In this document: positions 1 through 7,620 of the stretch, piece by piece
Position numbering within the stretch: the first letter of the stretch is position 1
How the letters are laid out: each line of letters opens with the position of its first letter
NCBI GenBank assembly: GCA_030626365.1
Contig: DAOUPC010000007.1
Coordinates: 1 to 21,720, forward strand
Origin: Paracoccaceae bacterium
GTDB taxonomy: Bacteria; Pseudomonadota; Alphaproteobacteria; Rhodobacterales; Rhodobacteraceae
Direction: 5' to 3'
DNA length: 21,720 nucleotides
The notes under the pieces: generated by a model
Database searches by the model: none
Told to the model about the DNA's origin: nothing
Seen by the model: only the letters and a program-made list of their open reading frames with translations
Made by a program: the position numbers and the translations under genes

Positions 1-1212
1 CGCAAATCCGGCGATAAAAGCGACCTGAATGCACAGATCAAATCCCTCAGGCGGGACTCGGCAAAGCAAGGCAGCCAATGGTTCGTGCAATCCCTGCAAC
101 GCTGGGTCCATACAGAACAGGGGTTCCGCGAACGGCTGGTGGCGTTCTGGGGCGATCACTTTACGGCCATGGGCAAGAACCCGCTCCTTAAATTTGCCAC
201 GACACCTTACATAGAAGAGGCAATCCGCCCGAATATCTCTGGCCAGTTCGCCGATATGCTGATCGCCACAACCACCCATCCCCTGATGCTGCACTATCTG
301 GATCAGGGCGTATCGGTCGGACCGGGCAGCAAGGTTGCCACCAACAGCAAAAAACGGCGGGGGCTGAACGAAAACCTGGCCCGCGAGGTGCTGGAACTGC
401 ATACCCTGGGGGTAGGTGGCCCCTATTCGCAGGGCGATGTGCGCCAACTGGCCGAACTGTTCACCGGGCTCAGCTTTTCGCGGGACACTGATTTCAGGTT
501 TCAGGCGAAACTGGCCGAACCGGGACCGGAAACCATACTGGGCAAAACATATGGCACAGACCCGGCAACCCTGGAACCGGTCCTGCAATCGCTGCGTGAT
601 CTGGCAGTACATCCGGCCACGGCGCACCATATCGCGACCAAACTGGCGGTGCATTTCGTGTCCGACACGCCCGACCCGGACCTGATTCAGCATATCGCGG
701 GGCGGTATGTGGATACCGGCGGCAACCTGATGGCGGTCTATGCCGCCCTTCTGGAACATCCCTCTGGCTGGGCAGTCGCCGAAAATATTATGGCCGGGGA
801 TGCAGCAAGGGGGGGGAATGTCAAACCACCCCTTGATTTCATCGCCTCGGCCTGTCGGGCGCTGGTGCCGGCCCCAAAGCAGGTTGGCGGGGCCGATCCG
901 CGCGCCATTCGGCGGCTGTTTCTGGGGCCACTGGCATTGATGGGCCAACCCTGGCAGCATCCGAATGGACCGGATGGCTGGCCCGAGGACGACGCGGCCT
1001 GGATCACCCCGCAAGGGGTATCCACGCGGCTTCGTTGGGCGTTAAGCGTGCCGCAACGGCTGCGCCCGGACCTGCCGGACCCGCGCGAATTCGTGACCTC
1101 TGCACTGGGGGCAAGCGCGCCGCCATCGGTACATTTCGCCGCCCGCTCAGCCGAAAGTAAATCTGACGCGATCGGGCTGGTTCTGGCCAGCCCCGCATTT
1201 CAGCGCCGATAA
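1..1212 (+). CDS. DUF1800 family protein (5' end outside window)
   Basis: The frame is open from base 1 to the TAA at 1210-1212, giving 403 residues with no stop, so the gene starts upstream of the window. The protein matches the DUF1800 family in overall character: an N-terminal part rich in Trp and Phe with 'FWGDHF', then 'LNENLAREVLELHTLGV', which is the family's best-conserved stretch, then 'FTGLSF', and a C-terminal helical half ending in 'GLVLASPAFQRR'. Members are usually about 450-500 residues, so roughly the first 50-100 are missing. DUF1800 genes are commonly paired with a DUF1501 gene, as here 24 nt downstream; the pair is thought to be exported, but its biochemical role is not established. 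The stop codon lies inside a tandem 10-bp direct repeat (gccgataaaa twice, 1204-1223). Function unknown; family assignment is firm. Confidence 0.9.
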   Translation, partial: RKSGDKSDLNAQIKSLRRDSAKQGSQWFVQSLQRWVHTEQGFRERLVAFWGDHFTAMGKNPLLKFATTPYIEEAIRPNISGQFADMLIATTTHPLMLHYLDQGVSVGPGSKVATNSKKRRGLNENLAREVLELHTLGVGGPYSQGDVRQLAELFTGLSFSRDTDFRFQAKLAEPGPETILGKTYGTDPATLEPVLQSLRDLAVHPATAHHIATKLAVHFVSDTPDPDLIQHIAGRYVDTGGNLMAVYAALLEHPSGWAVAENIMAGDAARGGNVKPPLDFIASACRALVPAPKQVGGADPRAIRRLFLGPLALMGQPWQHPNGPDGWPEDDAAWITPQGVSTRLRWALSVPQRLRPDLPDPREFVTSALGASAPPSVHFAARSAESKSDAIGLVLASPAFQRR

Positions 1213-1236
1213 AAGCCGATAAAAAAGGAGCCCCCA

Positions 1237-2472
1237 ATGCCCGTTAACCTGACCCGCCGCTCACTTTTGACCCGCGCTGCGCTGATCGGCTGTTGTGGCG
1301 CGGCCAGCCCGCTGCTGACCCCCCTCAGCTTTGCCGCGGCCCCCTGGGACGGGCGGTTGGTGGTCATTATCCTGCGGGGTGGCATGGACGGGCTGGATGT
1401 GGTTCAGCCATGGGGCGCGCCGGATTATCATGCGCTGCGCGCTAAACTTGGCGGCGGGCCAAATAACGGGGCCCATGATCTGGATGGTTTCTTTTCGCTG
1501 CATCCGGGGCTGGCACCGCTGATCCCGCTGTGGAACCGGGGCGACCTGGGATTTGTCCATGCGGTTGCCACGCCCTATCGCAACAAGCGCAGCCATTTCG
1601 ACGGGCAGGACCTGCTCGAGGCGGGAACCCCTTCGCTGAGCGGGGCGCGCGACGGATGGCTGAACCGGATGTTGCAGAATGCACCGGGGGCCGAGGCACG
1701 CACCGCCTTTGCAATCGGTCAGGGCGAAATGAAGGTGCTGGCCGGCCCGGCCCATGTGGCGGACTGGTCGCCGGACGCCACCCTAAAGATAAGCCCGCAA
1801 GCGGCTCACCTGGCGGAACTGGTGATGCAGGACGACCCGGCCTTTCACGCCGCCCTGTCCGAGGCGCTGATGCTGTCGGACGGGGGTGTGGGGGATGACG
1901 CCACCCTGCCGGGGGCGGGCGGCATGGGCACCATGGGCAACATGCAAATGTCGGTCCCGGCCAAAACCCGTGGCAAGGCCCACATCAAGGTGGCCAGCTT
2001 TGCCGCCAGGCAATTGCGGGGCGATACCCGGATCGCATCCTTTTCGATCACTGGATGGGACACGCATAACCGTCAGCAACGGGCGCTAAAGGGGGCATTG
2101 ACGGCCCTGTCCGACACGATCCTGACCCTTCAGCGGGAACTGGGCGCGGATATCTGGCAAAAAACCGCGATCGTCGCCATGACCGAATTTGGCCGGACCG
2201 TGCGGGTCAACGGCACCGGGGGCACCGACCATGGCACCGGCGGGGCAATGGTGCTGGCGGGCGGGGCCATTCGTGGCGGGCGGGTTCTGGGCGACTGGCC
2301 GGGGCTGGAGGAATCCGCCCTTTACCAGCGCCGTGATCTCATGCCGACGGGGGATGTTCGCGCGCCCGCCGCCTGGATCATGCGGGCGATGACCGGCCTT
2401 GGCCGTCAGGTTCTTGAAGGCGCGGTATTTCCGGGACTTGATATGGGGCACGATCCTGGCATCACCCGGTAA
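1237..2472 (+). CDS. DUF1501 family protein, Tat-exported
   Basis: This 411-residue protein belongs to the DUF1501 family, distantly related to the sulfatase/alkaline phosphatase fold. The N-terminus carries a twin-arginine export signal (TRRSLLTR at residues 6-13, a hydrophobic stretch, and 'SFAAA' as the likely cleavage region near residue 35). Conserved family segments are visible: 'ILRGGMDGLD' after the signal, 'HFDGQDLLEAG', 'GWDTHNRQ', and 'TEFGRTVRVNGTGGTDHGTG', which carries the His/Asp cluster typical of the family. The ATG at 1237 is preceded by a strong ribosome binding site (aaggag, 1225-1230). It directly follows the DUF1800 gene and is almost certainly co-transcribed with it. 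The mature protein should act in the periplasm. Its substrate is unknown and nothing in the sequence settles it. Confidence 0.93.
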   Translation: MPVNLTRRSLLTRAALIGCCGAASPLLTPLSFAAAPWDGRLVVIILRGGMDGLDVVQPWGAPDYHALRAKLGGGPNNGAHDLDGFFSLHPGLAPLIPLWNRGDLGFVHAVATPYRNKRSHFDGQDLLEAGTPSLSGARDGWLNRMLQNAPGAEARTAFAIGQGEMKVLAGPAHVADWSPDATLKISPQAAHLAELVMQDDPAFHAALSEALMLSDGGVGDDATLPGAGGMGTMGNMQMSVPAKTRGKAHIKVASFAARQLRGDTRIASFSITGWDTHNRQQRALKGALTALSDTILTLQRELGADIWQKTAIVAMTEFGRTVRVNGTGGTDHGTGGAMVLAGGAIRGGRVLGDWPGLEESALYQRRDLMPTGDVRAPAAWIMRAMTGLGRQVLEGAVFPGLDMGHDPGITR

Positions 2473-2508
2473 ACCCTCTTGTTCAGGGGGGCTGATCTGG
2501 CCTAGATT

Positions 2509-3237
2509 GTGCCCATGACCATATTGAACCCAGACCGCCCCGTCGGCCCGCGTGTCGATAACTGGACACCGCCCCCCGCCCCCACGGGCGATGTGCTGCG
2601 CGGGCGTTATACCACCCTTGAGCCACTTGACGCCGAGGCCCACGCCGTCCTTTTGTTTCGCGCCTATGAGGGCCATGATACCCTTTGGGATTACATGCCC
2701 TACGGGCCGTTCCACTCTGCCGCGCAATATCACCGGTGGGTGCGCGACACCGTGGCTGATCCGGGCCATCTGTATTATGCCATCAAGAACCTTGAAACCG
2801 GCCAGTTCGAAGGCGTGGCCAGCTTTTTGCGCATAAACCCGGGCGCTGGCTCGATCGAGGTTGGTAACATAAACTATGCCCCTGCCCTGCAACGCACCCG
2901 CGCCGCAACCGAGGCAATGGCGCTGATGATGGCCTGGGCGTTTGACGCCGGATATCGCCGCTATGAATGGAAATGCAACGCCCTGAACCGGCCCTCCCGA
3001 ATTTCCGGGCAACGCCTGGGCCTTAGTTTTGAAGGCGTGTTCCGACAGATGATGGTGGTCAAGGGCCGCAACCGCGACACCGCCTGGTTTGCCGCCATCG
3101 ACAGCGAATGGCCCGCCCTCAAGGAAGCATTCCGGGTCTGGCTGGACCCGGCCAATTTTGACGAAACGGGCCGTCAGATCGAACGCCTAAGTAAACTTAC
3201 CCGGCTGGTCCGGGGGGCCTCAGACCCAGATCTTTAG
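2509..3237 (+). CDS. GNAT family N-acetyltransferase (RimJ/RimL-like)
   Basis: A 242-residue protein of the GNAT acetyltransferase superfamily, RimJ/RimL-like branch, which transfers acetyl from acetyl-CoA to an amine. Visible features are 'GRYTTLEPLDAEAH' (the first strand of the domain, residues 32-45), 'AIKNLETGQFEGVASFLRI' (core strands), 'GSIEVGNINYAPALQRTRAATEAM' covering the acetyl-CoA pyrophosphate loop, and 'WKCNALNRPSRISGQRLGLSFEG', the very conserved C-terminal signature of this subgroup. The substrate cannot be read from sequence. The frame opens with GTG at 2509, and an ATG two codons later at 2515 is an equally good start; no strong ribosome binding site distinguishes them. It lies 36 nt after the DUF1501 gene. 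Its last 41 bp overlap, tail to tail, with the small membrane-protein gene on the other strand. Confidence 0.88.
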   Translation: MPMTILNPDRPVGPRVDNWTPPPAPTGDVLRGRYTTLEPLDAEAHAVLLFRAYEGHDTLWDYMPYGPFHSAAQYHRWVRDTVADPGHLYYAIKNLETGQFEGVASFLRINPGAGSIEVGNINYAPALQRTRAATEAMALMMAWAFDAGYRRYEWKCNALNRPSRISGQRLGLSFEGVFRQMMVVKGRNRDTAWFAAIDSEWPALKEAFRVWLDPANFDETGRQIERLSKLTRLVRGASDPDL

Positions 3238-3382
3238 GATCACCCCTCAGGACCATAAACCGGGCCGTGGGGGGCGCGCCCCTAAGGCTGCGATGGCGCC
3301 GTATTTCACGTGCCGCCAGCCACGCCTGCGCATAAAGCGAAATTGCCAGTGCGCAGAGTGTAATCATCAAGGTTACGAACAT
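3197..3382 (-). CDS. small single-helix membrane protein, coupled to the response regulator
   Basis: A 61-residue reading frame starts with ATG at 3382-3380, exactly 1 nt after the TAG stop of the response regulator gene (3386-3384), an arrangement expected for translational coupling. Residues about 2-20 ('FVTLMITLCALAISLYAQ') form a hydrophobic helix, followed by a basic stretch 'REIRRHRSLR', so the likely topology is one transmembrane segment with a positively charged cytoplasmic tail. A longer in-frame version reaches upstream to 3541, but its extra N-terminus overlaps the regulator gene and is Pro/Arg/Trp-rich, so I reject it. The 3' end overlaps the convergent acetyltransferase gene by 41 bp. 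I do not recognise a family. The coupling suggests it works with the regulator; that is inference. Confidence 0.6.
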   Translation of the reverse strand: MFVTLMITLCALAISLYAQAWLAAREIRRHRSLRGAPPTARFMVLRGDPKDLGLRPPGPAG

Positions 3383-3383
3383 T

Positions 3384-4103
3384 CTAAATAGCCCTCTTGT
3401 GTTCCAGTCGTTCCTGTACCAGCCCGGCAATACGGGCCGTATCGGTGCCCACCGGCGCGCCCGATGCCCGTGATCGGGCCAACCCGGCCGCGGCCGCGGC
3501 CAGGGCGGAATCCTGCGCACTGCGCGCCACACCGCCAACAAACTGCGCCACGTAATCCAGGGTTTTGCCGTCGCTCCGATCGCTTAGCACGTCGGCCACA
3601 TGTGCCATGTCATCCTGAAACGCCAGCGGATCGGGATATATCACCTCATCCGACACCTGCCTTGGCCCAGTCAGCTGACGATCCCCCGGCAGGTGCGACA
3701 GAACCTCGTGCTGAAACGCGGCCAGTGACAAAACCGGCTTTGACAGGAAACCATCCGCCCCGGCAGCTATTGCCGCATCTTCGGCAAAATCATCACCGGA
3801 TGTGCCCAGGATCACCCCCACCCGCGGCACCTTGTTGGCCAACTCGTAAATCAGATCTTCGCCCGAACCATCCGGCAGGCCCAGATCGATAATGATCACT
3901 GATGGGCGGTATATCTGCAAATGGCGGCGTGCCGATTTCAGGCAATCCGCCCGCCGGATACGCGCGCCGCTGCGCAGGCACAGCAGGCGCATCGCCTCGC
4001 AGGCAAAAAGGCTGTCCTCGACCACAAGGATAGTCAGCCCCAGCAACGGGCGGTTGGGCGTAGGCAACCGGTTGGGGCCGGCAAAGGGGTCCGAATCATC
4101 CAT
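3384..4103 (-). CDS. response regulator, REC domain with uncharacterised C-terminal region
   Basis: A 239-residue two-component response regulator. The receiver (REC) domain spans about residues 23-140: acidic pair E29-D30 in 'LVVEDS', phosphoacceptor D73 in 'IIIDLGLPDGSGE', switch residues T101-S102 in 'GTSGDD', and K122 in 'LSKPV'. The C-terminal 100 residues are helical, end in a basic tail and resemble no DNA-binding output domain that I recognise, so it may act through protein-protein contacts. The start at 4103 is chosen because GAGAGGAG sits about 7 nt upstream; a TTG at 4133 in the same frame lacks such a site. No histidine kinase lies in the window. It is followed with a 1-nt gap by a small membrane-protein gene. 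It is divergent from mce across a 208-bp intergenic region. Confidence 0.88.
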   Translation of the reverse strand: MDDSDPFAGPNRLPTPNRPLLGLTILVVEDSLFACEAMRLLCLRSGARIRRADCLKSARRHLQIYRPSVIIIDLGLPDGSGEDLIYELANKVPRVGVILGTSGDDFAEDAAIAAGADGFLSKPVLSLAAFQHEVLSHLPGDRQLTGPRQVSDEVIYPDPLAFQDDMAHVADVLSDRSDGKTLDYVAQFVGGVARSAQDSALAAAAAGLARSRASGAPVGTDTARIAGLVQERLEHKRAI

Positions 4104-4311
4104 GGGGCAGCTCCTCTCGTCAATCACCCTCAAAGCTAGGCCAAGCTGGCTAACGATTGGTTAAAGCCCGTCGAGTTATTATTAAGCTGGCATTCCCGGC
4201 AAACGCATCTGCCTTGCAAACCCGGCCTTGGCCCACTTATTCTTGGCCCACTTGCTCTTGGCCGGTCATGCCCGCATAACCCCGCCTGACCAAGTGCCAA
4301 AGGAGATTGCC
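4104..4311. promoter_or_regulatory. divergent intergenic region between response regulator and mce
   Basis: These 208 bases carry no supportable gene and should hold the promoters for the response regulator (minus) and mce (plus). The middle is AT-rich (ggttaaag and gttattattaagc, about 4157-4188) and is the likely promoter core, but no convincing -35/-10 pair could be assigned. Near mce there is a short tandem repeat (4227-4271, listed separately), then the mce ribosome binding site AAAGGAG just upstream of the ATG. Confidence 0.4.
4227..4271. repeat. 15-bp tandem repeat, two full units and a decayed third, upstream of mce
   Basis: Units are cttggcccacttatt (4227-4241), cttggcccacttgct (4242-4256) and a diverged cttggccggtcatgc (4257-4271). 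The first two differ at two positions; the third keeps the first seven bases and diverges after that. The array lies in the mce leader, 40 nt before the start codon. The likely origin is replication slippage; a regulatory role is possible but unsupported. Confidence 0.65.
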
Positions 4312-4716
4312 ATGATTGGCCGACTGAACCACGTTGCCATTGCCGTTCCCGACCTGAAAGCCGCATCCGAACAATACCGCAACGCGCTGGGGGCAAAGGT
4401 GGGCGCACCCCGGGACGAACCCGATCACGGTGTCACGGTGGTGTTCATCGAACTGCCCAATACCAAGATCGAACTTCTGTACCCATTGGGCGAAAACAGC
4501 CCGATCAACGCCTTTCTGGCCAAGAACCCGTCCGGGGGGATGCACCATATCTGTTACGAGGTGGACGACATCATCGCCGCGCGCGACCATCGTCTGGAAA
4601 CCGGCGCACGGGTTCTGGGCACCGGAGAGCCGAAAATCGGCGCACATGGCAAACCGGTGCTGTTCCTGCATCCCAAGGATTTCAATGGTTGCCTGATCGA
4701 ACTGGAACAGGCCTGA
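4312..4716 (+). CDS. mce: methylmalonyl-CoA epimerase
   Basis: This 134-residue protein is a methylmalonyl-CoA (ethylmalonyl-CoA) epimerase of the vicinal-oxygen-chelate (glyoxalase) superfamily. It interconverts the 2R and 2S forms of methylmalonyl-CoA, linking propionyl-CoA carboxylation to methylmalonyl-CoA mutase and succinyl-CoA. Two beta-alpha-beta-beta-beta repeats are visible, starting at 'LNHVAIAVPDL' and 'MHHICYEVDDI'. The expected metal ligands are H7, E54 (Gln in some homologues), H79 and E130. Length is typical for the family. The ATG at 4312 has AAAGGAG 6-7 nt upstream; the frame extends to 4228 but only through the leader tandem repeat, so the longer start is rejected. A DUF1467 gene follows 99 nt downstream, a neighbour pair common in alphaproteobacteria. 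Its last two codons lie in the first unit of a 17-bp tandem repeat. Confidence 0.95.
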   Translation: MIGRLNHVAIAVPDLKAASEQYRNALGAKVGAPRDEPDHGVTVVFIELPNTKIELLYPLGENSPINAFLAKNPSGGMHHICYEVDDIIAARDHRLETGARVLGTGEPKIGAHGKPVLFLHPKDFNGCLIELEQA

Positions 4717-4760
4717 TCTATATTCTGGCCTGATCTTTATTTTGGCCCGCTCTTTACTCT
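4710..4760. repeat. 17-bp tandem repeat, three imperfect units, spanning the mce stop codon
   Basis: Units are ggcctgatctatattct (4710-4726), ggcctgatctttatttt (4727-4743) and ggcccgctctttactct (4744-4760). The first unit contains the mce stop codon (TGA, 4714-4716), and the second repeats the same TGA. The array therefore looks like slippage that duplicated the gene's 3' end into the spacer before the DUF1467 gene. Confidence 0.65.
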
Positions 4761-4815
4761 GATATCTGCCCGGCAGTACCCTTGGGGCTGGCATTCACGA
4801 CAGGAAACACACCTT

Positions 4816-5073
4816 ATGGCCATCACATCGGCACTTGTTCTGTACGCGGTCATCTGGTTCATGACCTTCTTTGTCGCGCTGCCCATCCGCATCCAGACCC
4901 AGGGCGATCTGGGCACGATCGAGCCGGGCACCCAGGCCGGTGCCCCCGTGCATCACCACCTGAAGAAAAAGGCGATCATCACCACCCTGGTCGCCACGCT
5001 ATTATGGGCGGTGATCTCGGGTATCATCCTGTCCGGCTGGATCCGCATTTCCGATCTGGACTGGACCGGCTGA
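4816..5073 (+). CDS. DUF1467 family membrane protein
   Basis: An 85-residue integral membrane protein of the DUF1467 family. Two transmembrane helices are visible: residues about 4-23 ('TSALVLYAVIWFMTFFVALP') and about 53-73 ('AIITTLVATLLWAVISGIIL'). They are joined by a polar loop containing 'RIQTQGDLGTIEPGTQAGAP' and a basic 'HHHLKKK' just before the second helix, which is highly characteristic of the family. The ATG at 4816 has aggaaa about 10 nt upstream. It lies 99 nt after mce on the same strand, and this synteny recurs in alphaproteobacteria, but the function is unknown. The gene is convergent with the 495-residue PLP enzyme gene, 62 nt away; no clear terminator hairpin was found between them. 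Confidence 0.9.
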   Translation: MAITSALVLYAVIWFMTFFVALPIRIQTQGDLGTIEPGTQAGAPVHHHLKKKAIITTLVATLLWAVISGIILSGWIRISDLDWTG

Positions 5074-5135
5074 ACCAGCAGGCGACCCGGCAGGGTTGGC
5101 GCCGAAACCGGGGTGGCTGGCCTTACCCCCCAGTC

Positions 5136-6623
5136 TTATCCTCCGGTGCCCGCCGCCTCGTTGAACCGGTCAATCATCTGGTCCCAGACAGGCACCGCAT
5201 CCATAAGCCGGTCCCAGAATTCAGGATCGCGCCGGGCATCAAAATCCTCAAGCGCCACGCCCTGCTGTTCAACCCAGGTATAATAGCCAAGGTTGAACAC
5301 CCGTTCGCGGTCTCGCCGGCTCATCTCCAGCATGTTGTCGGTGGTCGCGCCCATCAGATAACGCCCAAAGGCCTCTGCCGCCGCCAACTCTCCGAATTCG
5401 CCGCCATAGGTGTTTGCCTTGGTCTTGGTGATCTCTGTGCCATACATCTCGGCCCCGTCGGTCGCCACGGTCAGCACGACATCATCAGGCCCAAGGTCCA
5501 TGTACTTTGCCATCTTGATCGCCCCCAGCACATTGGCGATTGAGGACAGCCCAAGATCGGCAAGATCGGCAAGCGCCTCTTGTCCCAGACCGGTGCGCTG
5601 CGCCAAATAGCGCCGCCCGGCCGAGGTGTTGAATACCAGGTTAAGCGCATCTGACGCCTTGTCACTGACCGCCACCACATAATCGGTGTTCAGCACGTTA
5701 TGGATAAAGGGAATGTGTTTGTCCCCGATACCCTGAATATTGTGTTCCCCATAACCGTTATTCAGCATCGTCGGGCATTCCAACGCCTCAACAGCACAGA
5801 TACGCATACCAAGCCGCTGTTTCAGGTGATCCCCGGCCGCCAGTGTGCCGCCCGACCCCGAGGCAGACACATAGGCGCGCGCACGCAAATTGCCGCTGGT
5901 GTTGAGCGCATCAAAAATACGTTCAAGCGCCGGGCCGGTGACGGCGCGGTGAACGATGTAATTGCCGAATTCGCTGAATTGGTTGAAAATCACGTTCTCG
6001 GGGTTTTTTGCCAGATCATGGCAGGCGTCATAGATTTCCTTGACGTTGCTTTCGGTGCCGTGGGTGCGCACGATGTCGCCCGGTTTGGTGACCCAGCTTT
6101 CCAGCCACTGAAACCGCTCGCGGCTCATGCCTTCGGGCAGGACGGCAAAGCTGCGACAGCCCAGAATCCGCGAGATGGCAACACCGCCGCGACAGTAATT
6201 GCCGGTGGACGGCCATACCGCACGATTGCCCGCCAGATCGAACTGGCCGGTGACCAGCCGCGGCACCAGACAGCCATAGGCGGCCAGCACCTTGTGGGCA
6301 CGGATCATCGGGAAACGATTGCCCAGTGCCACCACGATCTTTGCCTTTACCCCGGTCAGTTCCGGCGGCAGCACCAGATGCGCAGGCACCTCTTGCAGGG
6401 ACGTGCGATCGGGCCCGTTGTGCCAGTGTACGCGGAACAGGTTGCGCGCGTCCGGGGCATCCGGGTCGGCCGGTTGCACCAGCGCCTCGAATTCATCACG
6501 CGAAGCCAGCGGATCGGCCAGTTCCGATATCTTCGGCAACCGGATACCTGCCTGCCGGAACTGACCGACCGCGCGGTCATAGATTTCGCGGTCAATGATT
6601 TCGCTTTCCATGTGGATTGTCAT
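5136..6623 (-). CDS. PLP-dependent enzyme, cysteine synthase/threonine dehydratase-like (fold type II)
   Basis: A 495-residue fold-type II pyridoxal-phosphate enzyme. K111 in 'IRAHKVLAAYG' is the likely Schiff-base lysine, 'STGNYCRGG' (139-147) is the substrate-carboxylate loop, and 'SGSGGT' (255-260) is the phosphate-binding glycine loop. It is longer than O-acetylserine sulfhydrylases (about 310-330), with about 90 extra N-terminal residues and a long helical C-terminus ending in an acidic/Trp-rich segment. Its exact reaction is not known to me; beta-elimination or beta-replacement on an amino acid is most likely. The ATG at 6623 is preceded by GGGGAAG at good spacing. It is the last gene of the minus-strand catabolic operon, 51 nt after the D-carbamoylase gene, so it probably acts on the decarbamoylated product; this is inference. 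Confidence 0.8.
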   Translation of the reverse strand: MTIHMESEIIDREIYDRAVGQFRQAGIRLPKISELADPLASRDEFEALVQPADPDAPDARNLFRVHWHNGPDRTSLQEVPAHLVLPPELTGVKAKIVVALGNRFPMIRAHKVLAAYGCLVPRLVTGQFDLAGNRAVWPSTGNYCRGGVAISRILGCRSFAVLPEGMSRERFQWLESWVTKPGDIVRTHGTESNVKEIYDACHDLAKNPENVIFNQFSEFGNYIVHRAVTGPALERIFDALNTSGNLRARAYVSASGSGGTLAAGDHLKQRLGMRICAVEALECPTMLNNGYGEHNIQGIGDKHIPFIHNVLNTDYVVAVSDKASDALNLVFNTSAGRRYLAQRTGLGQEALADLADLGLSSIANVLGAIKMAKYMDLGPDDVVLTVATDGAEMYGTEITKTKANTYGGEFGELAAAEAFGRYLMGATTDNMLEMSRRDRERVFNLGYYTWVEQQGVALEDFDARRDPEFWDRLMDAVPVWDQMIDRFNEAAGTGG

Positions 6624-6674
6624 CGTCTTCCCCTGCCCCGTTCCTGCGCCGGGATGCTTTGTTGTTAAGTGTGC

Positions 6675-7610
6675 TTAGTTGGGTTTGCGCACGCCCTTTG
6701 TCGCGGTGATCAGCTGATAGCTATCGGGTTCGCGGTGCTGGGCAAAGTCGAATATGTTGGTCTGGATTTCCCGGCAGCGGTCAAGATCGCATGTATGCAC
6801 GATCAACTCGTCACCAAGGGTCTGGCACTGGACGGCAATTTCGCCGGTGGGCGCAATAATGCAAGTGCCGCCGATCAGATCGCAGCCCTCTTCGTGCCCC
6901 GCCTTGGCAACCCCGACCACCCATGTCCCGTTCTGATAGGCCCCCGCCTGCATCACCAGATGGTTGTGAAAATCCTGTAGATGATCATGCTCGGGGGCCG
7001 GGGGGTAATGCACCGGGGTGTTATAGCCCAGCATCACCAATTCCGCCTGCTGAAGCCCCATGACCCGAAATGTTTCCGGCCAGCGGCGGTCATTGCACAG
7101 GCACATCCCCACAGTCCCACCAAAGGCGCTGAAGGTGGGAAACCCCAGATTACCTGTCTCAAAGTAGCGTTTTTCCAGATGCTGAAACGGTCTCCACGAT
7201 TCGTGTTCGCGGTGCCCCGGAAGATGCACCTTGCGGTACTTGCCAACAATTTTGCCCTCTTTGTCGACCAGAATACTGGCGTTGAAATGGCGCACCCGCC
7301 CATCTTCCTCGGCCAGTTCCGCATAGCCAAGGTAAAAACCGATCCCCAGCTCTTTGGCCACCTCAAACAGCGGGGCCGTTTCCGGGCCGGGCATCGAGGT
7401 TTCGAAAAAGGCGTCAATATCCGCCTGATCCGCCATGAACCAGCGCGGAAAGAAGGTCGTCAGCGCCAGTTCCGGGAAAACCACCAGTTCGACCCCCTTG
7501 CCGCTGGCCTCGCGCATCAGGGCGATCATCCGGGCAATCGCCGACGAACGCGGTTCGTCACGCGCGATGGGGCCAAGTTGCGCCGCACCGATTACGATGT
7601 TCCTTGCCAT
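6675..7610 (-). CDS. N-carbamoyl-D-amino acid hydrolase (nitrilase superfamily)
   Basis: A 311-residue nitrilase-superfamily amidase, closely resembling Agrobacterium D-carbamoylase as I recall that sequence. It hydrolyses N-carbamoyl-D-amino acids to the D-amino acid, ammonia and carbon dioxide. The catalytic triad is E47 ('FPELALTTFFPRW'), K127 ('KYRKVHLPGH') and C172 ('CNDRRWPET'), at the same residue numbers as in the Agrobacterium enzyme; 'PFQHLEKRYFE' and 'MQAGAYQNG' are also typical. The start at 7610 is chosen because AAGGAAC lies 5 nt upstream; an in-frame extension to 7736 runs back through the 3' end of the preceding gene and is rejected. It starts 10 nt after the M20 gene's stop, so the two are co-transcribed. 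Soluble and cytoplasmic, with no signal peptide. N-carbamoylputrescine amidase and beta-ureidopropionase are alternatives but fit less well. Confidence 0.87.
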   Translation of the reverse strand: MARNIVIGAAQLGPIARDEPRSSAIARMIALMREASGKGVELVVFPELALTTFFPRWFMADQADIDAFFETSMPGPETAPLFEVAKELGIGFYLGYAELAEEDGRVRHFNASILVDKEGKIVGKYRKVHLPGHREHESWRPFQHLEKRYFETGNLGFPTFSAFGGTVGMCLCNDRRWPETFRVMGLQQAELVMLGYNTPVHYPPAPEHDHLQDFHNHLVMQAGAYQNGTWVVGVAKAGHEEGCDLIGGTCIIAPTGEIAVQCQTLGDELIVHTCDLDRCREIQTNIFDFAQHREPDSYQLITATKGVRKPN

Positions 7611-7620
7611 GCCTGTTCCT

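Noticed and set aside
2086..3012. Minus-strand 308-codon open frame across the DUF1501 and acetyltransferase genes
   Set aside because: It overlaps two well-supported genes on the other strand, and its Gly/His/Pro-rich translation has no recognisable domain.
4228..4311. N-terminal extension of mce
   Set aside because: It starts at TTG inside a tandem repeat, while ATG 4312 has an AAAGGAG site and matches the family N-terminus.
5074..5135. Terminator between the convergent DUF1467 and PLP enzyme genes
   Set aside because: Only short GC-rich inverted segments and no U/T run on either strand; not enough to call a terminator.
5700..6668. Plus-strand 322-codon open frame opposite the 495-residue PLP enzyme
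   Set aside because: Antisense shadow of a gene with clear PLP motifs; no family character of its own.
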